Of a stretch of DNA of 64,000 nt, positions 30,031-38,113 are shown piece by piece. A program made the translations under genes and the position numbers. The DNA is from Pseudomonas oryzihabitans (lineage in GTDB: Bacteria; Pseudomonadota; Gammaproteobacteria; Pseudomonadales; Pseudomonadaceae): NCBI RefSeq assembly GCF_006384975.1, contig NZ_CP021645.1, forward strand, positions 4,492,001 to 4,556,000, in the 5' to 3' direction. The notes beneath the pieces are model-generated. The model was not told the origin of the DNA, ran no database searches, and saw only the letters and a list, made by a program, of their open reading frames with translations. The first letter of the stretch is position 1. Each line of letters opens with the position of its first letter.

Positions 30031-30297
30031 ATGAAGCGTACCGCTTTGATCGCCCTGATGATGTTTGCCGCCGCACCCGTATTCGCCAAGGATCTCTGTA
30101 GCATCCAGCTGCAGAAGCTGGACGATGCCAGCAAGATGAAAACCAACATGATCGGCCCGGGCAGTTCCCAGGCGCAGCAGATCGCCAACTTCCGCAAGAA
30201 CGCCATGGAAGCCCACAAGGCCGGTGATGAGAAGACTTGCATCGCCCAGGCCAACCAGGCACTGACCATGCTGCGTCAACCGGGCGAGGGCAACTAG
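30031..30297 (+). CDS. Small exported protein of unknown function
   Basis: An 88-residue precursor with a clear signal peptide (MKRTALIALMMFAAAPVFA, cut after residue 19). The mature 69 residues hold two cysteines, C23 and about C72, that could form a disulfide, plus a helical AHKAGDEKTCIAQANQAL segment. ATG 30031 has GAGGATG upstream. The gene is followed by an intrinsic terminator and then radA. No function is known to me. Confidence 0.8.
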   Translation: MKRTALIALMMFAAAPVFAKDLCSIQLQKLDDASKMKTNMIGPGSSQAQQIANFRKNAMEAHKAGDEKTCIAQANQALTMLRQPGEGN

Positions 30298-30319
30298 TCT
30301 TCAAGCCGGCAGGCCAAAG

Positions 30320-30348
30320 AGGCGCGCTCCCCAGGATCGCGCCTTTTT
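30320..30348 (+). terminator. Intrinsic terminator before radA
   Basis: AGGCGCG (30320-30326) pairs with CGCGCCT (30338-30344), 11-nt loop, followed by a run of T. It ends the transcript of the small exported protein. Confidence 0.8.
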
Positions 30349-30411
30349 ACTGTCTATGTATCCAGTCGTGGTATGCTCAGAGCCTTTCCTTCTCGACTGG
30401 AGAATTCCGCC

Positions 30412-31773
30412 ATGGCCAAGGCCAAGCGTCTCTACGGCTGCACCGAATGCGGTGCCACCTTTCCCAAATGGGCAGGCCAGTGCGGCGAGTGCGGCGCCTG
30501 GAACACCCTGGTGGAAACCATCGTCGAGACCTCCGCCGTGCCCTCCGGGCGGGCCGGTTGGGCCGGTCAGCAGGCGACGATCAAGACCCTGGCCGAAGTC
30601 AGTGTCGAGGAAACCCCGCGCTTCACCACCGATTCCACCGAGTTGGACCGCGTGCTCGGTGGTGGCCTGGTGGACGGCTCCGTGGTGCTGATCGGCGGTG
30701 ACCCTGGCATCGGCAAGTCCACCATCCTCTTGCAGACCCTTTGCCATCTCGCCGCGCGCATGCCGGCGCTCTATGTCACCGGTGAGGAATCCCAGCAGCA
30801 GGTGGCCATGCGCGCTCGCCGCCTGGGTCTGCCGGAAGACAAGCTCAAGGTGATGACCGAGACCTGCATCGAGACCATCGTCGCCACTGCGCGCCAGGAA
30901 AAGCCGCGAGTCATGGTGATCGACTCCATCCAGACCATCTTCACCGAGCAACTGCAATCCGCCCCTGGCGGCGTGGCCCAGGTGCGCGAGAGCGCGGCCC
31001 TGCTGGTGCGCTTCGCCAAGCAGACCGGCACCGCCATCTTCCTGGTCGGCCACGTCACCAAGGAAGGCGCCCTGGCGGGACCGCGGGTGCTCGAGCACAT
31101 GGTCGATACCGTGCTCTATTTCGAGGGCGAATCCGATGGCCGCCTGCGGATGCTGCGGGCGGTGAAGAACCGTTTCGGCGCGGTCAACGAACTAGGCGTG
31201 TTCGGCATGACCGACAAGGGCCTCAAGGAGGTCTCCAACCCCTCGGCGATCTTTCTCAATCGCGCCCAGGAGGCGGTGGCCGGCAGCGTGGTCATGGCCA
31301 CCTGGGAGGGCTCGCGGCCCATGCTGGTCGAGGTGCAGGCGCTGGTCGACACCAGTCACCTGGCCAACCCACGGCGGGTCACCGTCGGCCTGGATCAGAA
31401 TCGCCTGGCCATGCTGCTGGCAGTGCTGCATCGCCATGGCAGCATTCCCACCTACGACCAGGACGTCTTCATCAACGTGGTCGGAGGGGTGAAGGTGCTG
31501 GAAACGGCGGTCGACCTGGCGCTGATGTCCGCGGTGATCTCCAGCCTGAGGGATCGCGCCCTGCCGCACGACCTGCTGGTGTTCGGCGAGATCGGCCTGT
31601 CCGGCGAGATCCGCCCGGTACCCAGTGGCCAGGAGCGCTTGAAGGAGGCCGCCAAACACGGCTTCAAGCGGGCCATCGTGCCCAAGGGCAATGCGCCCAA
31701 GGACCCGCCGCCGGGCTTGCAGGTAGTGGCGGTGACCCGCCTGGAGCAGGCGCTGGATGCGCTGTTCGAATAG
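30412..31773 (+). CDS. radA: DNA repair protein RadA
   Basis: Branch-migration helicase that works with RecA in recombination and repair. The 453-residue protein has the N-terminal zinc finger (Cys10, Cys13, Cys24, Cys27), a RecA-like ATPase with Walker A GGDPGIGKST (about 96-105), the RadA-specific KNRFGAVNELGVF motif (about 254-266), and a C-terminal Lon-like domain with inactive active site (from about 285; FGEIGLSGEIRPV). ATG 30412 is used rather than the in-frame 30373 start because the zinc finger begins immediately after it. Confidence 0.97.
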   Translation: MAKAKRLYGCTECGATFPKWAGQCGECGAWNTLVETIVETSAVPSGRAGWAGQQATIKTLAEVSVEETPRFTTDSTELDRVLGGGLVDGSVVLIGGDPGIGKSTILLQTLCHLAARMPALYVTGEESQQQVAMRARRLGLPEDKLKVMTETCIETIVATARQEKPRVMVIDSIQTIFTEQLQSAPGGVAQVRESAALLVRFAKQTGTAIFLVGHVTKEGALAGPRVLEHMVDTVLYFEGESDGRLRMLRAVKNRFGAVNELGVFGMTDKGLKEVSNPSAIFLNRAQEAVAGSVVMATWEGSRPMLVEVQALVDTSHLANPRRVTVGLDQNRLAMLLAVLHRHGSIPTYDQDVFINVVGGVKVLETAVDLALMSAVISSLRDRALPHDLLVFGEIGLSGEIRPVPSGQERLKEAAKHGFKRAIVPKGNAPKDPPPGLQVVAVTRLEQALDALFE

Positions 31774-31859
31774 CGCTGGGCAGCATTTGTAATATTTTTT
31801 AAAACTCTCGGCGGGGCAGGGTGGTCTATCAGGCGCTTCCATGACCCTGGATACCCGCC

Positions 31860-32570
31860 ATGTCTCGTTTGCTCGCGCTTTCCGTATTCCTTGCCGGCCT
31901 CGCTACCAGTGCCCTGGTCCAGGCCGCCGATCCCAGTGGCTCCGCCCCGGCCAGCCTGGAAGTGGATCAGCTCGAATGGCAGCGCGCCGACGAGGGCAGC
32001 GTCTTCAACTGGGACCTGGAAGGCTGGGCCTTCGGCAGGGGCGCCAACCGCCTGGATTTCCGCAGCCAGGGCGAACGCACCAACGGCCATACCGAGCAGG
32101 CCGAGGTGCAGGCGCTCTGGGGACATGAACTGACCAAGGGCTGGGGCAGCGTCGCCGGCATCCGCCAGGACTTCAAGCCCGGCTCACCGCAGACCTGGGC
32201 TGCGCTGGGCATCCAGGAGCACGACCCCGAGGATCTCGACATCGAGATCACCGCCTTCTTCGGCGAGAACAACCAGACGGCGCTGCGCCTGGAGGCCGAA
32301 TACGACTGGTCCCTGACCCAGCGGCTGATCCTCCAGCCCCATACCGAACTGAACTTCTATGGCCGTAACGATGAAGCCCGCGGGCAGGGCGCGGGCTTCG
32401 CCGAGAGCGAAGCCGGGCTGCGGCTGAGATACCAGGTGACCCCCGAGATCGCGCCCTACGTCGGCGTATCCTGGAACGCGACCCACGGCAACACGGCCGC
32501 CATGGCGCGGGAAGAGGGCGAAGACACCCACGACGCCCGCCTGGTGGTGGGTCTGCATCTGGAGTTCTAG
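31860..32570 (+). CDS. CopB/PcoB-family outer membrane protein
   Basis: A 236-residue precursor with a signal peptide ([22 protein letters not shown]). The mature protein starts with the CopB-like block [27 protein letters not shown] and continues in barrel-type strands ([37 protein letters not shown]), ending in the aromatic LHLEF typical of outer-membrane barrels. Plasmid CopB proteins bind copper through a long His/Met-rich N-terminus, which is missing here, so copper binding is doubtful. It sits between radA and mapZ, where a similar gene occurs in P. aeruginosa as I recall. Confidence 0.82.
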   Translation: MSRLLALSVFLAGLATSALVQAADPSGSAPASLEVDQLEWQRADEGSVFNWDLEGWAFGRGANRLDFRSQGERTNGHTEQAEVQALWGHELTKGWGSVAGIRQDFKPGSPQTWAALGIQEHDPEDLDIEITAFFGENNQTALRLEAEYDWSLTQRLILQPHTELNFYGRNDEARGQGAGFAESEAGLRLRYQVTPEIAPYVGVSWNATHGNTAAMAREEGEDTHDARLVVGLHLEF

Positions 32571-32949
32571 TGTCTAGGCACCCTTGGGTTTTGCTGCGCT
32601 CAACCCGACTCACGATGACCGTAGGTTGGGTTGAGACGGCTCTATCGTCGAAGCCCAACAGGCAGCGTTGAAACCTGGGCACCGTTGGGCTGCGCTAACG
32701 CTCAACCCAACCTACGGGTGCCGGCCCCGGGTGTAGGTTGGGTTGAGAAGGCTCCATCGTCGAAGCCCAACAGGCAGCGTTGAAGCCTGGGCACCGTTGG
32801 GCTTCGCTAACGCTCAACCCAACCTACGGGTGCCGGCCCCTGGTGTAGGTTGGGTTGAGACGGCTCCATCGTCGAAGCCCAACAGGCAGCGTTGACGCCT
32901 GGGCATCGTTGGGCTTCGCTTTCGCTCAACCCAACCATCCATGTTCTGC
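32571..32949. other. Intergenic region filled by the 95-bp repeat array
   Basis: 379 bases between the CopB-like gene and mapZ, both ending here. Apart from the first 50 bases, which look like a decayed further repeat (GGTTTTGCTGCGCTCAACCC), the region is the repeat array at 32621-32936. I see no gene. Confidence 0.7.
32621..32936. repeat. Tandem array of three 95-bp palindromic repeat units
   Basis: Units start at 32621, 32733 and 32845, exactly 112 bp apart. Each begins GTAGGTTGGGTTGAG and ends CTCAACCCAACCTAC, perfect 15-bp inverted ends; a 17-bp spacer (GGGTGCCGGCCCC...GGT) separates the units. The third lacks the last 3 bp. Interiors contain a second inverted pair around GAAGCCCAAC / GTTGGGCTTC, so each unit can fold into a long hairpin. 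The units differ at only a few positions. Confidence 0.93.
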
Positions 32950-33315
32950 TTAGCGCGTCCCCAAAGCCGCCAATTCGCGCTCCAGCAGCGTCTCGTCGCC
33001 GAGATTCAACTCCACCAGGCGCCGCAAGTGGCTGATGGAATCCAGATCGATCTGCCGGCAGGCGAAGGCCAGTTGCACCGACGTTTCCCGGACCAGTTCC
33101 ACCTCCATGGTCACCTGGGTCTCGTCGTTCAGCAGGATCTTCAGGTGATAAGCCGCGCTCGCTTGGGGTTCCCACTCCGCGGGTCGGCTCAGCAGCACGC
33201 CCTTGAGCGAGATGTCGTCCACGGATACCGCCCACTGGCGCTCACCCTGGTGCAACTGTGCAGGTGCATCGAAGCTGAAGCGGGTAAAGCGGCGACGCTC
33301 GTTGGTGTCGTTCAT
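32950..33315 (-). CDS. mapZ: PilZ-domain c-di-GMP receptor MapZ
   Basis: Single-domain PilZ protein of 121 residues. The c-di-GMP motifs are intact: RRRFTR at 7-12 and DISLKG at about 35-40. The C-terminal helix region IDLDSISHLRRLVELNLGD is nearly identical to what I recall of P. aeruginosa PA4608 (MapZ), which on binding c-di-GMP inhibits the chemotaxis methyltransferase CheR1. Start ATG 33315. It is not in an operon; a two-component system lies upstream on the same strand. Confidence 0.93.
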   Translation of the reverse strand: MNDTNERRRFTRFSFDAPAQLHQGERQWAVSVDDISLKGVLLSRPAEWEPQASAAYHLKILLNDETQVTMEVELVRETSVQLAFACRQIDLDSISHLRRLVELNLGDETLLERELAALGTR

Positions 33316-33462
33316 GCGCTGACTTCCTGAGGTTTCCTGATCACTGTAGACGACCCTGGTCGTCCCGTTATCGACTTCGGGTACGAGGGTAGCGGGCCGC
33401 GCCCGGTGGAGCCAGAGCGAGACGGCTCGTCGGTCGTCTGGATGCGAGTAGTGGCTCTATAG

Positions 33463-34101
33463 TCAGACGTTGCCCGAGTCCTCCGCGCGCCAGCCGTATT
33501 GGCGGGCATGGCGAACCAGATCGGCCGGCTTCTGGATATCCAGCTTGCGCCGGATGCTCAGGCGATGGGTTTCCACCGTGCGCACGCTGAGCTGCAGGCG
33601 CTGGGCCATGGCCTTGTTGTTGCAGCCCTGGGCCATCAATACCAGCACCTGGCGCTCGCGTGGCGTGAGTTCGTGTTCGCTGGCCCCCCCTTCGCCCAGG
33701 CGGGCGGCGATGGAGTCGCTGTAGAAGCGCCCGCCCACAGCCAGCGCCTCGACCGCGGCGATGATCTCTTCGGAGGGAGCATCCTTGAGCACATAGCCGG
33801 CCGCCCCGACGCGCAGCGAGGTGCTCACGTACTCGCGATTGTCGTACATGCTCAGGATCAGCACCCGGGCGCGGGGCGCCCGCTCGGCGATCTGGGCGGT
33901 CAGCTCCAGGCCGTTCATGTCCTTGAGGCCGATGTCCACCAGCAGGATGTCCGGATCCAGGCGCTCCAGCAGGTCGAGGGCCTCCTCGCCACTGCTGGCT
34001 TCGCCCACCACGGCGAAGCGCTCGATGGTGCCGAGCAAGGCCCGGACCCCGGCGCGGACCAGCGCATGGTCATCGACCAGGACGATGCGGATCGGCGTCA
34101 T
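33463..34101 (-). CDS. LuxR-type (NarL/FixJ) response regulator
   Basis: A 212-residue response regulator: receiver domain 1-120 with phosphoacceptor Asp56 (ILLVDIGLKD), acidic pair Asp10-Asp11 and Lys near 106 (YVLKDAPS), then a LuxR helix-turn-helix (about 145-205; LTPRERQVLVLMAQGCNNKAMAQRLQLS). ATG 34101 overlaps the kinase stop by 4 nt, so it is translationally coupled to the cognate kinase. Target genes are unknown; the divergent cstA is the nearest candidate. Confidence 0.94.
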   Translation of the reverse strand: MTPIRIVLVDDHALVRAGVRALLGTIERFAVVGEASSGEEALDLLERLDPDILLVDIGLKDMNGLELTAQIAERAPRARVLILSMYDNREYVSTSLRVGAAGYVLKDAPSEEIIAAVEALAVGGRFYSDSIAARLGEGGASEHELTPRERQVLVLMAQGCNNKAMAQRLQLSVRTVETHRLSIRRKLDIQKPADLVRHARQYGWRAEDSGNV

Positions 34102-35471
34102 GTCGGACTCTCTTCGTCGGCGGGGAGGTCGGAGCGTAGCAGAACCACGTCCAGGGTCGTGCCGCCGGGCCCCGACTGGATGGCGCACCGCCCGCCGAAC
34201 AATTCCACCCGCTCGCGGATGTTGCGCAGGCCGATGCCGCCACTGAGGTGGTCCACCTGGCTGGTGTCGAAGCCGCGGCCGTCATCGTGCACGGTCAGGC
34301 AGATCCAGCGGCCACGGCGTTGCAGATCGATGATGACGTGCCGGGCCGCGGCATGGCGTTCGATATTGGTCAGGGCTTCTTGCACGATGCGGAACAGGGC
34401 GACGTCCAGGTCGCCACCGGGCGGGCTGCCCTCCAGGCGCTGCCGGTAGTCCACCGTCAGCCCGCTGCGTTGACGGAATTCCTCGACCAACTGACCAAGG
34501 GCCGCGGGCAGGCCGAGGGTATCCAGCAGCGAGGGATGCAGATCGTGGGAGATACGCCGGATTTCACCGATGGCCGCCGCCAGTCGCTGGGTCCCCTCGC
34601 GCAGTGTCTCGCCGGCGCTGGCCTTGCCCGCGCCCAGTTCGCGGCTGGCCAATTCGAACTGGAACTTGATGGAGACCAGCAACTGGCTGATGCCGTCGTG
34701 CAGCTCCCGCGACAGGCGCGAGCGTTCCTCCTCCTGGGAGGTGATGAGTCTCTGGGTCAACTGCTTGAGCTTGCGGTCGGCCAGGCGATGCTCGCTGACG
34801 TTGAGCGTCAGTCCACCGGCGAACACCAGCAGCACCGCCACCAGGGCCACCCCGGCGCTGGCCAGCAGGGTGGTACGAATCCCTGCCGCCACGTCGTAGC
34901 GTACCTGGGCCAGGGCGGCGTCCACGTCGTCCAGATAGAGACCGGTACCGAGTATCCAGCCCCAACGCTGCAGCTGGGTCACATAGGCCAGCTTTTCCGC
35001 CATCTGGCCGCTGGAGGGCTTTTGCCAGCCATAGCGCTGGAAGCCATCACCCTGGCTGGCACTGCGCAGCAGCGCCTGGATTACCAGCAGGCCATTGCCG
35101 TCGGTGAGCCGCCAGAGATCCTGGCCGACCAATTCCGGCTGACGCGGGTGCATGAGGTTGCGCCCGTGCTGGTCGTAGACGAAGAAATAGCCATCGCTGC
35201 CGAAATTCAGGCTGGCCAGCAGTGCCAGTACCTTGGCCTTGGTCTCCTCATCGTTGCGCCCGCTGCCATAGAGCGGCTGGATGGCGCTGACGCCCATCTC
35301 CACGTAGTTGCGCAGTTCGGCCTTCTTGCTGCTGAGAATGCTGTGTTCGAGCAGGTGCGCCTGCTGTTCGCCGAGGCGCTGGCTCTGCTCCAGCACCACC
35401 AGGCAGACCGCCGCCACCGCCAGTAGCAGGGGCAGCAGTCCAAGGGCGACCATCTTGTATTTGAGCTGCAT
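34098..35471 (-). CDS. Sensor histidine kinase with extracytoplasmic Cache domain
   Basis: A 457-residue NarX-type kinase. Transmembrane helices at about 7-27 and 200-222 enclose a single Cache domain (about 30-195), with the typical GYFFVYDQHGRNLMHPRQPELVGQDL and WGWILGTGLYLDDVD segments seen in sensors of small organic acids. The phosphorylated histidine is in RLSRELHDGISQLL (about residue 256, HisKA_3), and the HATPase domain (about 350-445) has GGIGLRNIRERVELFGG. Cotranscribed with the regulator at 33463. It is divergent from cstA, with a MITE-like repeat in the gap; control of pyruvate or peptide uptake is a reasonable guess only. Confidence 0.92.
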   Translation of the reverse strand: MQLKYKMVALGLLPLLLAVAAVCLVVLEQSQRLGEQQAHLLEHSILSSKKAELRNYVEMGVSAIQPLYGSGRNDEETKAKVLALLASLNFGSDGYFFVYDQHGRNLMHPRQPELVGQDLWRLTDGNGLLVIQALLRSASQGDGFQRYGWQKPSSGQMAEKLAYVTQLQRWGWILGTGLYLDDVDAALAQVRYDVAAGIRTTLLASAGVALVAVLLVFAGGLTLNVSEHRLADRKLKQLTQRLITSQEEERSRLSRELHDGISQLLVSIKFQFELASRELGAGKASAGETLREGTQRLAAAIGEIRRISHDLHPSLLDTLGLPAALGQLVEEFRQRSGLTVDYRQRLEGSPPGGDLDVALFRIVQEALTNIERHAAARHVIIDLQRRGRWICLTVHDDGRGFDTSQVDHLSGGIGLRNIRERVELFGGRCAIQSGPGGTTLDVVLLRSDLPADEESPT

Positions 35472-35782
35472 CGGGACTCGCCTGAGTGGCGTCTACGTAG
35501 AACTACGTAGTGGGCCTTGGGTAGTTCTGCGAATTTCGCTGTCGCGTCGAGCCGCCGATAGTAATATTGCTCCGCTGTGGGCTCTCAGAGCCTGTTCAAA
35601 GGCTGCTGCGCGTCGGCCAACCTGCGTTGAAAACGGCTTCGGAATGCTCATTTACCCTGCGTAAACTCCGCTTCCTCAGCCATTTTCGCCTTGTTTGGCT
35701 CTAGCTCGCGAGCCTTTGAACAGGCTCTTACAATAACAAGTATCGCCGTGGCCGCTCTTGCGCGCGCGGCAGGAGAATAAGA
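35472..35782. other. Control region between the sensor kinase and cstA
   Basis: 311 bases with no gene. Contents: about 115 bp of kinase upstream sequence, the 142-bp inverted-repeat element at 35587-35728, and 55 bp of cstA leader with two AAnAAnAA motifs. The element occupies nearly all of the space where promoters of either gene would be expected. Confidence 0.7.
35587..35728. mobile_element. MITE-like 142-bp element with 18-bp terminal inverted repeats
   Basis: Ends AGAGCCTGTTCAAAGGCT (35587-35604) and AGCCTTTGAACAGGCTCT (35711-35728) are perfect inverted repeats. The 106-bp interior has no open frame and includes CGTCGGCCAACCTGCGTTG. I remember near-identical sequences in multiple copies in other Pseudomonas genomes. 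No target duplication is obvious. It is non-coding and probably mobilised in trans, if at all. Confidence 0.72.
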
Positions 35783-35783
35783 A
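35732..35783 (+). promoter_or_regulatory. Two Hfq/Crc-type CA motifs in the cstA leader
   Basis: AATAACAA (35732-35739) and AATAAGAA (35776-35783) both fit AAnAAnAA, the motif bound by Hfq with Crc for carbon catabolite repression in Pseudomonas. The second overlaps the ribosome site and start codon (GGAGAATAAGAATG), the usual position for translational repression. Binding is inferred. Confidence 0.5.
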
Positions 35784-37840
35784 TGACCCGAATGGCCAGC
35801 CATCTAGCCTGGTTCGCCGTCGCCGTACTGGGCGCCTTCGCGCTGGGTACCGTGGCGCTGAGTCGAGGCGAAGCGATCAACGCCCTCTGGATCGTGGTCG
35901 CCGCCGTGGCGATCTACCTCGTCGCCTATCGCTACTACAGCCTGTTCATCGCCACCAAGGTGATGGGGCTCGATGCCAAGCGTGCCACGCCCGCCGTGCT
36001 CAACAACGACGGCCTGGACTACGTGCCCACCAACAAGCACATCCTCTTCGGCCACCACTTCGCCGCCATCGCCGGTGCCGGTCCGCTGGTGGGCCCGGTG
36101 CTCGCCGCCCAGATGGGCTATCTGCCCGGCACCCTCTGGCTGATCGCCGGGGTGGTCTTCGCCGGCGCGGTGCAGGACTTCATGATCCTGTTCCTCTCCA
36201 CTCGCCGCAATGGTCGCTCCCTGGGCGACATGGTGCGCGAGGAGATGGGTCGCATCCCCGGCACCATCGCGCTGTTCGGCTGCTTCCTGATCATGATCAT
36301 CATCCTCGCCGTGCTGGCGCTGATCGTGGTCAAGGCCCTGGCCGAGAGCCCCTGGGGCATGTTCACGGTGATCGCCACCCTGCCGATCGCCATGTTCATG
36401 GGTGTCTACATGAGATACATCCGCCCCGGCCGCATCGGCGAGATCTCGCTGATCGGCGTGGTGCTGCTGCTGGCTTCCATCTGGGCCGGTGGCGTGGTCG
36501 CCGCCGATCCGGTGTGGGGCCCGGCCTTCACCTTCACCGGCGTGCAGATCACCTGGATGCTGATCGGCTACGGCTTCGTCGCCGCCGTGCTGCCGGTCTG
36601 GCTGGTGCTGGCCCCGCGTGACTACCTGTCCACCTTCCTCAAGATCGGCACCATCATCGCCCTGGCCATCGGCATCCTGGTGACCATGCCGATGCTCAAG
36701 ATGCCGGCCCTGACCCAGTTCGTCGACGGCACCGGTCCGGTGTGGAAGGGCACCCTGTTCCCCTTCCTGTTCATCACCATCGCCTGTGGCGCGGTGTCCG
36801 GCTTCCATGCGCTGATCAGCTCGGGCACCACGCCCAAACTGATCGCCAAGGAGACCCATGCCCGCTACATCGGCTATGGCGCCATGCTGATGGAATCCTT
36901 CGTCGCCATCATGGCCATGGTCGCCGCCTCGGTGATCGAGCCGGGTGTCTACTTCGCCATGAACAGCCCGGCTGCCGTGGTCGGTGCCGACGTGGTATCG
37001 GTGGCCGCCAAGATCAGCACCTGGGGCTTCGTGGTGACGCCCGAGATGCTGCAGGCCACCGCCACCGAGATCGGCGAGCACACCATCCTGGCCCGTGCCG
37101 GTGGCGCTCCGACCCTAGCGGTGGGCATCGCCCAGATCATGCACAACGTGCTGCCGGGCGAGAACACCATGGCCTTCTGGTACCACTTCGCCATCCTGTT
37201 CGAGGCGCTGTTCATTCTCACCGCGGTGGACGCCGGTACCCGTGCCGGGCGCTTCATGCTGCAGGACCTGCTGGGCAGCTTCGTGCCGGCGCTGAAGCGC
37301 ACCGACTCCTGGACCGCCAACGTCATCGGCACCGCGGGTTGCGTCGCCCTCTGGGGCTGGTTGCTGTACCAGGGCGTGGTCGATCCGCTGGGTGGCATCA
37401 ACACCCTCTGGCCGCTGTTCGGCATCTCCAACCAGATGCTCGCCGGTATCGCCCTGATGCTCGGCTCGGTGGTGTTGATCAAGATGAAGCGCCAGCGCTA
37501 TGTCTGGGTCACCCTAGTACCGGCCGTCTGGCTGCTGATCTGCACCACCACCGCCAGCCTGATCAAGCTGTTCGATGCCAACCCGGCGGTCGGTTTCCTC
37601 GCCCTGGCCAAGAAGTACAGCACCGCCCTGGCCCAGGGCCAGGTGATCGCGCCGGCCAAGAACATGGACCAGATGCAGCACATCGTCTTCAACGCCTACA
37701 CCAATGCCACCCTGTCGGTGCTGTTCCTGGTGGTGGTGATGAGTATCCTGTTCTTTTCCATCAAGGTCGGTCGCGCCGCCCTGGCCAAGCCCGAGCGTAG
37801 CGACCGCGAGACCCCCTTCCAGCCGGTGGCGGGTGTCTAA
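35783..37840 (+). CDS. cstA: CstA-family carbon starvation/pyruvate-peptide transporter
   Basis: Inner-membrane importer of 685 residues with about 16 to 18 transmembrane helices. CstA/BtsT proteins carry pyruvate (E. coli BtsT, CstA) and are linked to peptide use in starvation. Hallmarks are [32 protein letters not shown] (about 70-101), GAVQDF, and [14 protein letters not shown]. Start ATG 35783 with AGGAG 7 nt before. It is followed at 11 nt by the YbdD-type partner, as in E. coli cstA-ybdD. The leader has two CA motifs, suggesting repression by Hfq/Crc when better carbon sources are present. Confidence 0.95.
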   Translation: MTRMASHLAWFAVAVLGAFALGTVALSRGEAINALWIVVAAVAIYLVAYRYYSLFIATKVMGLDAKRATPAVLNNDGLDYVPTNKHILFGHHFAAIAGAGPLVGPVLAAQMGYLPGTLWLIAGVVFAGAVQDFMILFLSTRRNGRSLGDMVREEMGRIPGTIALFGCFLIMIIILAVLALIVVKALAESPWGMFTVIATLPIAMFMGVYMRYIRPGRIGEISLIGVVLLLASIWAGGVVAADPVWGPAFTFTGVQITWMLIGYGFVAAVLPVWLVLAPRDYLSTFLKIGTIIALAIGILVTMPMLKMPALTQFVDGTGPVWKGTLFPFLFITIACGAVSGFHALISSGTTPKLIAKETHARYIGYGAMLMESFVAIMAMVAASVIEPGVYFAMNSPAAVVGADVVSVAAKISTWGFVVTPEMLQATATEIGEHTILARAGGAPTLAVGIAQIMHNVLPGENTMAFWYHFAILFEALFILTAVDAGTRAGRFMLQDLLGSFVPALKRTDSWTANVIGTAGCVALWGWLLYQGVVDPLGGINTLWPLFGISNQMLAGIALMLGSVVLIKMKRQRYVWVTLVPAVWLLICTTTASLIKLFDANPAVGFLALAKKYSTALAQGQVIAPAKNMDQMQHIVFNAYTNATLSVLFLVVVMSILFFSIKVGRAALAKPERSDRETPFQPVAGV

Positions 37841-37851
37841 GGAGAATCCTC

Positions 37852-38055
37852 ATGTTCAATGACCTGGGACGCATGGGCAAATATCTCGGGCAGGCCGCCA
37901 AGATGCTGGTGGGCATGCCCGATTACGACACCTACGTCGAGCACATGCGCAGCAAGCATCCGGATCAACCGGTGATGAGCTACGAGGCCTTCTTCCGTGA
38001 GCGCCAGGAAGCGCGTTACGGTGGCGGCAAATCGGGCGCCATCCGCTGCTGCTGA
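37852..38055 (+). CDS. YbdD/YjiX family (DUF466) protein
   Basis: A 67-residue protein with the DUF466 pattern [20 protein letters not shown] and the ending [11 protein letters not shown]. In E. coli the equivalent YbdD is needed for CstA-mediated pyruvate transport, so it is probably an accessory subunit or assembly factor of the upstream transporter. It has GGAGAATCCTC as ribosome site and lies 11 nt after cstA. Confidence 0.92.
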   Translation: MFNDLGRMGKYLGQAAKMLVGMPDYDTYVEHMRSKHPDQPVMSYEAFFRERQEARYGGGKSGAIRCC

Positions 38056-38070
38056 CCCAGGATCGCTTCA

Positions 38071-38097
38071 AGGCCGGGCTCCATGCCCGGCCTCTTT
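38071..38097 (+). terminator. Intrinsic terminator after cstA-ybdD
   Basis: AGGCCGGGC (38071-38079) pairs perfectly with GCCCGGCCT (38085-38093), 5-nt loop, followed by CTTTCTGTC. It separates cstA-ybdD from yjiA, though the T-tract is interrupted and read-through is possible. Confidence 0.7.
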
Positions 38098-38113
38098 CTG
38101 TCTGGAGTTTTCC

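Noticed and set aside
32621..32936. CRISPR array
   Set aside because: Repeats are 95 bp with 17-bp near-identical spacers, the reverse of CRISPR proportions, and there are no cas genes.
35728..35782. Sigma-54 promoter for cstA (TGGCCGCTCTTGCGC)
   Set aside because: The GG-to-GC spacing is 8 nt instead of the required 10.
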